Assembly: GCA_900552565.1 (NCBI GenBank)
Contig: USAK01000020.1
Coordinates: 1 to 33,085, forward strand
Direction of reading: 5' to 3'
Origin: an uncultured Selenomonas sp.
GTDB lineage: Bacteria > Bacillota > Negativicutes > Selenomonadales > Selenomonadaceae
Length of the DNA: 33,085 nt
The notes below the pieces were generated by a model. It made no database searches, was not told the origin of the DNA, and was given only the letters and a program-made list of their open reading frames with translations. A program made the translations under genes and the position numbers. This document shows, piece by piece, positions 24,710 through 32,924 of the stretch. How positions within the stretch are numbered: the first letter of the stretch is position 1; every line of letters begins with the position of its first letter.

Positions 24710-24747
24710 AACCTTAGTTATAACATATTCTTGTTTCAACAAGGAGT

Positions 24748-24777
24748 ATTATATAACACGGTTCCTAGTATTGTAAA
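24748..24777 (-). promoter_or_regulatory. ptsG promoter
   Basis: On the minus strand TTTACA (24777-24772), 18 nt, TATAAT (24753-24748). The start of transcription falls in a 14-nt inverted repeat, CTTGTT-GA-AACAAG (24743-24730). The leader is about 165 nt. Confidence 0.75.
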
Positions 24778-24813
24778 GTACTTTTTTGTATTTTATTTTG
24801 CCCACCCATGAAT

Positions 24814-26070
24814 TCATCGCAGTTCTTCGCATGGAATCGTTTTCAAGGCCAATTTTGCCGCTTCCTCTACGTCTTTGAGTGGAGCCTTCGCCGCCCGTGC
24901 CAGACGGCAGCAGTCCTCGTACTCCGGCTTGGCATTGACGAGCTCGCCCTGCCAGAACGACAGTTTGCAGCAGACTTCGCCATACGGCGTTGTCACCGTC
25001 ACCATCCTGCGCTGAGCTTCCGGACGTTCTGCAACGGGCATGACGCGCAGGCCGAGGCTTGTCGTCTCCCGCATGAGGATGTCGATGCAGGCAGCCTTGT
25101 GTTCAGCACGGCAGAGCACGGAAAGTTTCTGGGCCGGGCGCTGCTTCTTCATGAAAATCGGCGCCGTCCAGACATCGGCCGCTCCTGCGGCGAAAAGCCG
25201 TTCATAGAGATAGCCGTAAATCTGCGGACTCATGTCGTCGATGTTCGTCTCCAGCACCAGAAAAGCCGCTGATTCAGCAGGGTCTGCCTGCGTTTTCCCG
25301 GGTTCTATCGTGCCAAGATACAGCCGCAGGACATTCGGGATGGAAAGGTCCCAGGTCCCCGCGCCATAAGCCACGCGCTCTGTCCGGAAATTCTCGGGCA
25401 GACTCCCGGCAAAGACAGCCTGACTTTTCAGCACGGCAGCCCCTGTCGGCGTCGTCAATTCTTTTTCTTCACCGGCATGATAGACGGGCCAGCCAAGAAG
25501 CAGCTCGGCAACGGCCGGCGCCGGCACAGGCATGAGCCCGTGTGCACACTGCACAAAGCCAGACCCCGTATTGACTTTGGACGCAAAGACGCGTTCAATG
25601 CCAAGATAGTCAAAGCAGACAGCCGTACCGACAATATCCAGAATGGAATCCACCGCACCGACTTCATGAAAGGCGACTTCTTCCGGCGGGCGGCCATGGA
25701 CCTTGCCCTCAGCCTTGGCCAGCACCGTAAATATCGCCAGACTTCTTTTTTTGACCGCATCACTGAGCGCCGACGCCTCAATCATCTGACGGATGACCGC
25801 AAACGTACGGTGTTCATGGGCATGGCCCCCGTGTTTATGATGTTCATGATGCTCATGATTATGTTCTGCCAGCTTCAGGTCGACATCGACATACGCGGCC
25901 TCAATGCCATTTTTACGGACATTGTCGACCTTCATCACATACGAATTCCCCAGCGGCAGTTTCTCCAATTCCGTCCGCAGATACTCCTGCGGTACCCCCG
26001 CCTGCAGGAACGCCCCTAAGAGCATATTGCCGCTGATGCCGGCAAAACAGTCAAGATATATTGCTTTCAT
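24814..26070 (-). CDS. larC: Nickel-pincer cofactor synthesis protein LarC (nickel insertase)
   Basis: A 418-residue protein that inserts nickel into the pyridinium dithiocarboxylate precursor to give the nickel-pincer cofactor of lactate racemase-type enzymes. It begins with the family signature YLDCFAGISGNMLLGA, has FHEVGAVDSILDIVG and TPTGAAVL, and a C-terminal half with ETNIDDMSPQIYGYL and PYGEVCCK. A histidine-rich stretch (about 70-87, HNHEHHEHHKHGGHAHEH) probably binds nickel. Unlike Lactobacillus plantarum, where larC is split and joined by a programmed frameshift, this is one uninterrupted frame. It follows larB by 40 nt. Confidence 0.95.
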   Translation of the reverse strand: MKAIYLDCFAGISGNMLLGAFLQAGVPQEYLRTELEKLPLGNSYVMKVDNVRKNGIEAAYVDVDLKLAEHNHEHHEHHKHGGHAHEHRTFAVIRQMIEASALSDAVKKRSLAIFTVLAKAEGKVHGRPPEEVAFHEVGAVDSILDIVGTAVCFDYLGIERVFASKVNTGSGFVQCAHGLMPVPAPAVAELLLGWPVYHAGEEKELTTPTGAAVLKSQAVFAGSLPENFRTERVAYGAGTWDLSIPNVLRLYLGTIEPGKTQADPAESAAFLVLETNIDDMSPQIYGYLYERLFAAGAADVWTAPIFMKKQRPAQKLSVLCRAEHKAACIDILMRETTSLGLRVMPVAERPEAQRRMVTVTTPYGEVCCKLSFWQGELVNAKPEYEDCCRLARAAKAPLKDVEEAAKLALKTIPCEELR

Positions 26071-26110
26071 ATGTCATTTCCCTTAAATCCTATCCAAAAT
26101 GCATCGCGCC

Positions 26111-26863
26111 TCAGCGCAGATGATTGATTTTGCTCGCCAGTACACCGGCGCCAAAGCCATTGTCGATATTGACAACGGAAATGCCCGCGGCACAGCTGCT
26201 GAGCATGGCCAAAAGTGCCGTGACGCCGTGAAAGGCCGCACCGTAGCCGACACTTGTGGGCACGGCGATGACCGGTTTATCCGTCAGGCCGCCGACCACG
26301 CTGGCAAGAGCGCCCTCCATGCCAGCAATGACGATGATGACATTCGCCGACTCGATGTCATCGCGATGGGCCAGCAGGCGGTGAATGCCTGCTACGCCGC
26401 AGTCATAATGCGTCTTGACTTCATTTCCCCAAAGATAGGCCGTCAGCCTTGCCTCTTCGGCCACAGGGATATCACTCGTTCCCGCTGTCAATATGAGAAT
26501 AGTATGTGCCGGGTCGCGTTTTGCCGGACGCTCGATGTAGATGATGCGCGCTGCTTCGTCGTACTGTGTTTCCGGAAGTCCTGCATGAACAAAGTCAAAC
26601 TGCGCGCGGCTCGCACGCGTCGCCATGATACTGCCTTTACTGGTTTGCTTCAGGGATTCCATGATGGCCAGCACCTGCTCCTTGGTCTTGCCCTCGGCGA
26701 AAATGACTTCGGGAAAGCCCTGACGCCGTTCACGGCTGTGGTCAATCTCAGCAAAGCCGATATCTTCAAAAGAAGCCCGCTGAAATTCTTTCATGGCTTC
26801 ACGTTCCGAAATTTTTCCTTCTTTATATTGATGCAGCATCGCTATGAATTCTTCGTCTGTCAA
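26111..26863 (-). CDS. larB: Nickel-pincer cofactor synthesis protein LarB
   Basis: A 250-residue PurE-like carboxylase/hydrolase. The family acts on nicotinic acid adenine dinucleotide in the first step of nickel-pincer cofactor synthesis. The PurE-like core (about 115-250) has ILTAGTSDIPVAEEA, DCGVAGIHRLL, VIAGMEGALASVVGGL and PVIAVPTSVGYGAAFHGV. The N-terminal ~110 residues (with GFPEVIFAEGKT) are typical of LarB and absent from PurE. The start is TTG 26863 with AAAGGATG 7-8 nt upstream. No larE (sulfur transferase) or larA gene is in the window. Confidence 0.94.
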   Translation of the reverse strand: MTDEEFIAMLHQYKEGKISEREAMKEFQRASFEDIGFAEIDHSRERRQGFPEVIFAEGKTKEQVLAIMESLKQTSKGSIMATRASRAQFDFVHAGLPETQYDEAARIIYIERPAKRDPAHTILILTAGTSDIPVAEEARLTAYLWGNEVKTHYDCGVAGIHRLLAHRDDIESANVIIVIAGMEGALASVVGGLTDKPVIAVPTSVGYGAAFHGVTALLAMLSSCAAGISVVNIDNGFGAGVLASKINHLR

Positions 26864-26911
26864 CAGCCCACATCCTTTCCTGCTAATAAATTTCTGATTT
26901 TCCGTCCTGCC

Positions 26912-26948
26912 AAAAGAAGCCTATGATGAAAAGCATCTCATCATAGGC
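26912..26948 (-). terminator. Terminator after the coiled-coil protein gene
   Basis: A perfect 11-bp stem (GCCTATGATGA/TCATCATAGGC, arms 26948-26938 and 26929-26919 on the minus strand) is followed by TTCTTTTG. It ends the rsmD-coaD-coiled-coil unit before larB. Confidence 0.85.
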
Positions 26949-26954
26949 CTTGTC

Positions 26955-27593
26955 TTATTCTTTTGCTTCCGGCTGGGCTTCTCCCGCTGGTGCCTGACTT
27001 TCTTCAGGCTCCGGCTGCGCTGGCGGCTGAGGCTGTGGCTGATTGAGGCCTGCCTTCGCCTGCTGCAGGACACTCAACGCCTGCTGCAGACCGTTCGTAA
27101 CCTGCTGTACGCCGCTGGCAGCCTGCTGCACGCCGTTCTGCGCCTGCTGGATGCCATCAAACGTCTTCGAGACATGTGCAATCAGCTGTTCAAAGACCTG
27201 ATTGGCATAGGTGTCAACATCATTCTGGATGGCCTGGGCCTGTGCATTGGCTTTCTCTATCGTATCCTGTGCCTGTGCCTGCGTCTGCTGCAGGATTTCC
27301 TTGCCGCGCTCCTTAGCCTGACGGACAATCTCACTCTGTTCCACCATCCGGCGCGCCTGTTCCTGTGCTTCCTTGCGGATGTGGTCGGCATCGCGGTTCG
27401 CATCATCGTAAATCTCATCGCGCTGCTTCATGATGACTTCTGCCTTCTCAAGCTCCTTTGGCAGGTCATTGCGCAGTTCCTCGACATAATGCACAAGGTC
27501 ATTGTCATTGATGAGGATGTGGCCTGTGAACGGGAACGTCTTAGCCGTTGCCACCATATTCTCGATTTTATCTAAAGTTTCGCGTACTCCCAT
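26955..27593 (-). CDS. Coiled-coil protein with heptad QQ repeats, function unknown
   Basis: A 212-residue soluble protein. Residues 1-50 look globular (MGVRETLDKIENMVATAKTF and a DNDLVHYVEELR helix). About 50-130 form a long charged helix (KQRDEIYDDANRDADHIRKEAQEQARRMVEQ) that resembles F0 b-subunit or DivIVA-like coiled coils. About 143-180 repeat a seven-residue unit around xGVQQAx five times, and the tail is Pro/Gln/Glu-rich and disordered. Similar proteins next to coaD in Firmicutes are annotated as ATPase-like, but no nucleotide-binding motif is present here. The start ATG 27593 has GGGAG 10 nt upstream and lies 7 nt after the coaD stop, so the two are co-transcribed. A scaffold role in envelope or division is only a guess. 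Confidence 0.82.
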   Translation of the reverse strand: MGVRETLDKIENMVATAKTFPFTGHILINDNDLVHYVEELRNDLPKELEKAEVIMKQRDEIYDDANRDADHIRKEAQEQARRMVEQSEIVRQAKERGKEILQQTQAQAQDTIEKANAQAQAIQNDVDTYANQVFEQLIAHVSKTFDGIQQAQNGVQQAASGVQQVTNGLQQALSVLQQAKAGLNQPQPQPPAQPEPEESQAPAGEAQPEAKE

Positions 27594-27600
27594 ACTCCGC

Positions 27601-28095
27601 TTACTCCCTTTCTTTTCCGTCTTTTCCTGAAATTTTTACAGCCTGCTCCACACAGGGAGGCACCAGGCCATGAATATCACCATGAAAACATATGAGCTCC
27701 CGTATCCCAGAAGAACTCACAAAAGAATACTCCGGCCGCGTCAAGAGGAATACCGTATCAATATCGGGCTCCAGATGGCGGATCATATAGGCTTCATTCT
27801 GCTCATACTCAAGGTCTTTGATGGAACGCACGCCGCGCACGATGATATGCGCATCGTGTTCCTTCATATAATCTGTGATGAGACCGGAAAACGAATCGAC
27901 CCTGACATTTTTCAGGTGGCGCGTTGCCTCACGAAGAAAACGCACGCGCTCTTCCACAGAGAAGAAAGCCTTTTTATTCACATTGTGGAACACGCAGATG
28001 ATGACCTCATCAAACATCGTACTGGCCCTGGCAAAGATGTCGATATGGCCATTCGTGACAGGGTCGAAACTGCCTGAACACACGGCACGTCTCAT
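27601..28095 (-). CDS. coaD: Pantetheine-phosphate adenylyltransferase
   Basis: A 164-residue nucleotidyltransferase for the penultimate step of coenzyme A synthesis. It begins GSFDPVTNGHIDI with the (T/H)xGH nucleotide motif, has RGVRSIKDLEYEQ in the middle and the C-terminal EYSFVSSSGIRE that matches the ISSTxxR motif. Length is standard. Its start overlaps the rsmD stop as ATGA, a pairing that is common in Firmicutes. Confidence 0.98.
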   Translation of the reverse strand: MRRAVCSGSFDPVTNGHIDIFARASTMFDEVIICVFHNVNKKAFFSVEERVRFLREATRHLKNVRVDSFSGLITDYMKEHDAHIIVRGVRSIKDLEYEQNEAYMIRHLEPDIDTVFLLTRPEYSFVSSSGIRELICFHGDIHGLVPPCVEQAVKISGKDGKERE

Positions 28096-28664
28096 AAATC
28101 ATCCTCCTCGAGGTAAGCTTTCCTCTGAAAGAAACTCAGCTGTGTCGTATGGCCGTAACGGCGGTTCAATACGCAGCACAGACGGGAAAGCTCCGGCATG
28201 TCATTTTCATCAGCACCGTGCTCCACCACAAGGATGCCATCATGGGCAAGTACCTGACTTTCGTCAAAAAACACGAGCGCCTGTTCAAAGAGCCCTTTAT
28301 GATACGGAGGGTCACAGAAAATCAAGTCAAACGAGCGTCCCGCACGGGCGAAACGCGAGAGCTCGGCAAAGACATCACCGCCATGCACCTCAGCGCGTTC
28401 CAGAAGATGCGCATGCGCGGCGTTTTCCTTGATGAGCGCAGCCGTGGCCTGGTCGACAAAGCAGGCATCCGTGGCATCGCGCGACAAGGCTTCAAGGCCA
28501 AGATTCCCCGTGCCGGCAAAAATGTCGAGGACATGGCGTCCGCTGACTTTCTGCCCCAGGATATTGAACAGGGATTCCTTGACGCGGTCCGACGTCGGAC
28601 GCGTTTCCTGCCCTTTCGGTGTCTTCAGGCGGCACCCCCGCGCTGAGCCCGTGATGATTCTCAT
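28092..28664 (-). CDS. rsmD: 16S rRNA (guanine(966)-N(2))-methyltransferase
   Basis: A 190-residue SAM-dependent methyltransferase acting on the small-subunit rRNA. It begins RIITGSARGCRLKTPKG, has TRPTSDRVKESLFNIL, the SAM motif I DIFAGTGNLGLEAL (47-60) and the catalytic DPPY (118-121). ATG 28664 has GGAG 8 nt upstream; a GTG three codons earlier is possible. It is the first gene of a unit with coaD and the coiled-coil gene. Confidence 0.96.
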   Translation of the reverse strand: MRIITGSARGCRLKTPKGQETRPTSDRVKESLFNILGQKVSGRHVLDIFAGTGNLGLEALSRDATDACFVDQATAALIKENAAHAHLLERAEVHGGDVFAELSRFARAGRSFDLIFCDPPYHKGLFEQALVFFDESQVLAHDGILVVEHGADENDMPELSRLCCVLNRRYGHTTQLSFFQRKAYLEEDDL

Positions 28665-28702
28665 AGCTTCCACTCCAAATCAAAATGCCTATAAACAGCT
28701 TC

Positions 28703-28731
28703 ATTCTATCATATTTTCTCGTTTTCGTGAA
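28703..28731 (-). promoter_or_regulatory. Candidate rsmD promoter (extended -10)
   Basis: On the minus strand TTCACG (28731-28726), 17 nt, TAGAAT (28708-28703) preceded by TGA. It lies about 40 nt before the rsmD start. Confidence 0.45.
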
Positions 28732-28737
28732 CCTTTA

Positions 28738-28757
28738 CATGCTATAATAACAGCATG
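28738..28757. promoter_or_regulatory. Inverted repeat over a TATAAT box upstream of the DUF4127 gene
   Basis: CATGCT (28738-28743) and AGCATG (28752-28757) flank a TATAAT (28743-28748) on the plus strand. No good -35 is visible at 17 nt. If it is a promoter, the DUF4127 leader would be about 125 nt; that leader also holds a GGCC-N7-GGCC hairpin near 28802-28816. Confidence 0.35.
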
Positions 28758-28881
28758 ATGGTGCGTACTTTGTGCCTGACTTCCGTTTTTTTCGCTGTTC
28801 CGGCCTGCAAACGGCCATTTTCCCGATAGAATCTGATGTATTTTGATGTATTTTTATGATTCATGATTTAGGAGCATTCCC

Positions 28882-30588
28882 GTGAGCCGATTCTTGAAAA
28901 ACCGCAGCCTCTTGATTCTCATCCTTGTGCCTTTCCTCGCCCTGCTGCTCTGGAACCTGCGCCAGCTGCAGCATCCTGCGGGCACACCCGTCTCGCCTCA
29001 GGAAACGATGACGCGCCGCGTCATCCTGATCCCCCTCGACGGACGGCCGCCGTGCCGTCAATTTGTCATCGACGCGGGACGCATTGGCGGCACCGAAGTC
29101 GTGACCCCGCCGCACGAGCTGCAGGATTATTATTCCCAGCCGGGCGATACCAAAGCCATGCGCATCTGGCTGGAAAATGAAATGAATTCCGCCGATGCTG
29201 TCATTCTCTCGGTTGACCAGCTCCTTTACGGCGGCCTGCTGACCGCACGTGAAAAACAGGCCTCCGCCGCCGAGGTTGAAGAGCTTCTGCGCTATCTTCA
29301 GGAACTTCATCAAAGCCATCCCGACGTGCCGATTTACGCCTTCAGCATCCTGCCGCGCCTGACGCCGCAGGACACGATAGATGGATACGACGAACGGCGC
29401 GACATCATGGCGTATTCCAGACTTGCGGGCCGCAAGGCCGCCGGCCTCCCCGTAGATGAGGAAAAACTCGCGAAGCTGAAAGACAAGATACCGCCGGCGA
29501 GCCTTGCACGCTATCTTGCTCATTTCCGCGAAAATGCCGCCCTCAACGAACGCCTCATCGACCTCACGCACGACGGCACACTTGCGCGCCTCGTGCTCGG
29601 ACAGGATGACGGCGAAGAATACGGCATCCCGAATATCGAAAAATTTGCCCTGCAGGGCTACATCAAAGACCTTGGCCTTACCGAACAGCAGGTTTTCCTC
29701 ACTCATGGGGCGGATGAGATTGCCCTCTCGCTGCTCGCAGCCTGGCATAATGCGCAGACTGGCTATGCCCCCAAAATATTCGTCCAGTACAGCGACCCTC
29801 AGGCCAAAGACCGCGTCATGCCTTACATGGCCGTGCCGACAGGCACCTGCACCGAAGAAAAGATACGCCTTGCCGGCGGCAAAACTGCTGCATCTCCGGA
29901 AGAAGCCGACTTCACCCTGCTCGTATCGACCAACGATGCGGATAAGGATACGCTTGCCAGCCGCGCAGACTGCGTACGCATCCTCAAAAAAAATCTTGCC
30001 AAAGGTCAGCCGACAGCACTCGTCGACCTCAGCAAACATTTCACCGCGGCTGAAACCGTACTGCCCCAGCTCATCGCCTCTAAGTATCCTGTCAACCGGC
30101 TTCTTGCCTACGCCGGCTGGAATACGACGAGCAACGCCCTCGGCACGGCCATCGCGCAGGCCTGTCTTTACCGCTCCTCACTGCCTGCCGTACAGAACGA
30201 TGACGAAGCCATCGGCCTTGCCGCCGCGCAGATTCACTTTCTGGAAAACCGCCTGCTCGAAGATTATTTCTATCTCAAAGAAGACATCGATGTCATCAAC
30301 GGCACGCTGAAAAAGGCCGGCTACACCAACACGGCTGACCTCGACCTCGACCGCAATTACCGCTGGGCCAACCTCATGCTGCGCACCTCGATGATGCGCC
30401 ATCTGCGCGTCTACCGACAGACGGATGCCTTCCGCGCCCCCTTCCCAGTCGACGCGCCCTCCGGCACCATCTGGCTGCAGCTCCATGACCTGCAGGCCGA
30501 TATGAGTTTCCCGTGGCCGCGCACGTTTGAGATTTACCTCGAGACCACACCGTTTTTTGAACGTCTCTCTTCTGCACCGGCAACGTAA
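28882..30588 (+). CDS. DUF4127 family protein, membrane-anchored, function unknown
   Basis: A 568-residue protein with one N-terminal hydrophobic helix (9-25, LLILILVPFLALLLWNL) and a large domain predicted to face outwards. It matches DUF4127 by IPLDGRPPCRQF (about 50-61), SVDQLLYGGLLTAR, FSILPRLTP, FLTHGADEIALSLLAAW and AYAGWNTTSNALGTAIA. The family is widespread in Firmicutes without known biochemistry; the conserved Asp/Arg/His/Asn residues in these loops suggest an enzyme. The start is GTG 28882 with AGGAG 7 nt upstream. It stands alone, divergent from rsmD and convergent with the metal ATPase. Confidence 0.88.
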   Translation: MSRFLKNRSLLILILVPFLALLLWNLRQLQHPAGTPVSPQETMTRRVILIPLDGRPPCRQFVIDAGRIGGTEVVTPPHELQDYYSQPGDTKAMRIWLENEMNSADAVILSVDQLLYGGLLTAREKQASAAEVEELLRYLQELHQSHPDVPIYAFSILPRLTPQDTIDGYDERRDIMAYSRLAGRKAAGLPVDEEKLAKLKDKIPPASLARYLAHFRENAALNERLIDLTHDGTLARLVLGQDDGEEYGIPNIEKFALQGYIKDLGLTEQQVFLTHGADEIALSLLAAWHNAQTGYAPKIFVQYSDPQAKDRVMPYMAVPTGTCTEEKIRLAGGKTAASPEEADFTLLVSTNDADKDTLASRADCVRILKKNLAKGQPTALVDLSKHFTAAETVLPQLIASKYPVNRLLAYAGWNTTSNALGTAIAQACLYRSSLPAVQNDDEAIGLAAAQIHFLENRLLEDYFYLKEDIDVINGTLKKAGYTNTADLDLDRNYRWANLMLRTSMMRHLRVYRQTDAFRAPFPVDAPSGTIWLQLHDLQADMSFPWPRTFEIYLETTPFFERLSSAPAT

Positions 30589-30604
30589 TACGCATTTGCC
30601 AATA

Positions 30605-30638
30605 AAAAATCGGCTATCCTGACGGACGGCCGATTTTT
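30605..30638. terminator. Bidirectional terminator between the DUF4127 gene and the metal ATPase gene
   Basis: AAAAATCGGC (30605-30614) pairs with GCCGATTTTT (30629-30638), with an inner TCC/GGA pairing. A and T runs flank both sides. The genes on either side converge. Confidence 0.9.
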
Positions 30639-30668
30639 GTAAGGAAACCGAATATTTATATTCAAAAT

Positions 30669-32873
30669 TCAAAGGTAAATTTCGCAGTCGTCTTCAACTT
30701 TCTTACAGTTCGTGCGCACCTGCTGCATGACCTGTTGCGGGTCAGCCCCGTCGCGGAACTCGACTTTCATTTCCTGCATCATGAAATTGACCACGGCATT
30801 TCTGACGCCCGCAGTCTTTTTTGCGGCCCCTTCCATGAGATTCGCACAGTTCGCGCAGTCCACGTCAATCTTATACGAATGAACTGCACTCGTTTCCTGC
30901 GGCAAAGATACAGCCCCTGCTGCCTTATCGTCAGCCAAGGACTCAGCAGCCGTTTTGCCTTCATTTTTAGCTGCGGGGATGACCGGGGCACGGCCGCCGG
31001 CAAAGAGTGCGCGCATGGCGTTGAGCACGGCGATGATCATGACGCCGACGTCGGCAAAAATCGCTGCCCACATCGACGCAAGGCCAATGGCACCGAGCAC
31101 GAGTACAATGACTTTGACGCCGATGGAGAAGACGATGTTCTGATGCACGATGCGCAGCGTCTTTTTCGCAATGCGCTTCGCCACAGAAATCTTCAGCGGG
31201 TCATCGTCCATCAAAACGATATCCGCCGCTTCGATGGCGGCATCCGACCCCATGGCCCCCATGGCAATGCCGACATCCGCGCGGGAAAGCACGGGGGCAT
31301 CGTTGATGCCGTCACCGACAAAGGCCAGTTTTTTATGCTTGTCTTCCTCACGCAGGAATTCTTCGACTTTCGCCACTTTATCCTGCGGCAGCAGCTCACT
31401 GTAGACGGCATCGAGGCCGAGCTCGCCCGCGACCTGGTCTGCCACGTGCTTCGCATCGCCGGTCAGCATGATGGCTTTTCTGACGCCATTCCTGTGCAGA
31501 GCCTTGATGGCCTCGGCAGAATGTTCCTTGACGATATCCGAGACTACGATGTGGCCGGCGTATTCCCCATCGATAGCCACATGGACAATCGTGCCGGTCT
31601 TTTCGCACGGATGCCAGGCCGCACCGATATCCTGCATCATTTTCTCGTTGCCGACACAGATGACCCTGCCGTTGACATGTGCGCGTACCCCGCGGCCGGC
31701 AATTTCCTCCACATCCTCAACCCTGCAGTCATCGGCCTCATGCTTATAGGCATTGCGCAGCGATACGGCAATCGGATGCGTCGAAAAGCGTTCGACATGC
31801 GCCGCGAGGTGCAGGAGTTCCTGCGGATTGATGGTTTCCGGATGAATGGCCGCAACTTCAAAAACACCTTTGGTCAGGGTTCCTGTCTTATCAAAGACAA
31901 CCGTATCGACATCTGCCAGCGTTTCCATGTAATTTGAGCCCTTGACGAGCACGCCTTCGCGGCTCGCCCCGCCAATGCCTGCAAAGAACGATAGCGGAAT
32001 GCTGATGACGAGAGCACACGGGCAGCTGATGACGAGGAACGTCAGCGCGCGGTAAATCCAAGTGCCCCATTCCGGTGCCATGCCCATGCCCGCCATGCGT
32101 ACCAGCGGCGGTACGATGGCCAACGCCAAAGCGGCAAAGACGACAATCGGCGTATAGACACGCGCAAATTTAGCAATGAAGTTCTCCGACTTTGATTTGC
32201 GTGAACCCGCTTCTTCAACGAGCTTCAGGATTTTCGAAGCCGTCGATTCGGCAAATGCCTTTGTCGTGCGGATATGCAGCAAGCCGCTGGTATTGATGCA
32301 GCCGCTGATGACTGCGTCCCCCTGCTTCACACTGCGCGGCAGGCTCTCACCGGTAAGCGCCACCGTATTGAGGCTCGAGTGTCCCTCTGTAATCACGCCA
32401 TCGATTGGCACTTTTTCGCCCGGCTTGACCAGGATAACCGAACCAATGCTGACATCATCCGGCCGGACTTTTTTCGTTCTGCCGTCTGCCTGCATGAGGT
32501 TTGCATAATCCGGTCGGATATCCATGAGGTCGGAAATATTGCGGCGGCTGCGCCCGACGGCATAGGACTGGAACCATTCGCCGACCTGATAAAACAGCAT
32601 GACGGCGATACCCTCAGTATAATCTCCGTCCTCATAGACAGCCAGAGCCATGGCACCAATGGTTGCGACAGCCATGAGCAGGCATTCGTCAAAGGGCTGA
32701 CGGCGCCAAATGCCCTTGCCCGCTTTGATGAGGATATCATAGCCGACAATCAGATACGGCACGAGATATGCGAAAAAACGCGTCGTGCCCGAAAGCGGCA
32801 GATATGCCAGCAGCACCATGAGTAGTGCCGCGGTAATGATACGGATGAGATTTGTCTTTTGCCTTTGATTCAT
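30669..32873 (-). CDS. Heavy-metal P1B-type ATPase (Zn/Cd/Pb exporter class) with C-terminal HMA domain
   Basis: A 734-residue metal pump of the inner membrane. It shows the CPC membrane motif (Cys284-Pro-Cys286, in SCPCALV), the phosphorylated Asp328 in DKTGT, TGES in the actuator domain, STHPIA (HP motif), LTGDAK and GDGINDAP. CPC with a VGVMIIAVLNAMR last helix points to Zn2+/Cd2+/Pb2+ rather than copper. The metal-binding HMA domain with Cys673-x2-Cys676 (DVDCANCANLME) is at the C-terminus behind a linker, not at the N-terminus as usual; the final residues add two more Cys. The start is ATG 32873 with AGGAGG 6 nt upstream. A likely ArsR-type operator lies in the promoter region. Confidence 0.95.
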   Translation of the reverse strand: MNQRQKTNLIRIITAALLMVLLAYLPLSGTTRFFAYLVPYLIVGYDILIKAGKGIWRRQPFDECLLMAVATIGAMALAVYEDGDYTEGIAVMLFYQVGEWFQSYAVGRSRRNISDLMDIRPDYANLMQADGRTKKVRPDDVSIGSVILVKPGEKVPIDGVITEGHSSLNTVALTGESLPRSVKQGDAVISGCINTSGLLHIRTTKAFAESTASKILKLVEEAGSRKSKSENFIAKFARVYTPIVVFAALALAIVPPLVRMAGMGMAPEWGTWIYRALTFLVISCPCALVISIPLSFFAGIGGASREGVLVKGSNYMETLADVDTVVFDKTGTLTKGVFEVAAIHPETINPQELLHLAAHVERFSTHPIAVSLRNAYKHEADDCRVEDVEEIAGRGVRAHVNGRVICVGNEKMMQDIGAAWHPCEKTGTIVHVAIDGEYAGHIVVSDIVKEHSAEAIKALHRNGVRKAIMLTGDAKHVADQVAGELGLDAVYSELLPQDKVAKVEEFLREEDKHKKLAFVGDGINDAPVLSRADVGIAMGAMGSDAAIEAADIVLMDDDPLKISVAKRIAKKTLRIVHQNIVFSIGVKVIVLVLGAIGLASMWAAIFADVGVMIIAVLNAMRALFAGGRAPVIPAAKNEGKTAAESLADDKAAGAVSLPQETSAVHSYKIDVDCANCANLMEGAAKKTAGVRNAVVNFMMQEMKVEFRDGADPQQVMQQVRTNCKKVEDDCEIYL

Positions 32874-32898
32874 ATTCGGCCTCCTATTGACTAACATG

Positions 32899-32912
32899 TG
32901 AACAATGGTTCA
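32899..32912. promoter_or_regulatory. Candidate ArsR/SmtB (CadC/CzrA)-type operator
   Basis: TGAAC-AATG-GTTCA is a 14-bp inverted repeat, with weaker symmetry extending to AACA...TGTT outside. The TGAAC/GTTCA half-sites resemble those bound by zinc/cadmium-responsive ArsR repressors. It lies about 6-19 nt downstream of the predicted transcription start of the ATPase gene. No such repressor gene is in the window. Confidence 0.6.
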
Positions 32913-32924
32913 TTTGTTAAGTAA

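Noticed and set aside
24575..24742. In-frame N-terminal extension of ptsG back to 24742
   Set aside because: It would translate the RAT and the terminator hairpin; the family N-terminus and the ribosome site both support ATG 24574.
24814..26070. Programmed frameshift in larC as known in Lactobacillus plantarum
   Set aside because: The reading frame is continuous through both halves, so no frameshift is needed.
27030..27165. 21-nt periodic DNA repeat as a possible CRISPR or tandem array
   Set aside because: The copies are diverged at the DNA level and follow codon frame; they reflect the heptad QQ repeat of the protein.
28861..30039. Long open frame (392 codons) on the minus strand opposite the DUF4127 gene
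   Set aside because: It is the mirror of a GC-rich coding region, shows no family motifs, and the plus-strand protein matches DUF4127 clearly. Similar long antisense frames opposite fabF and fabD were left out for the same reason.
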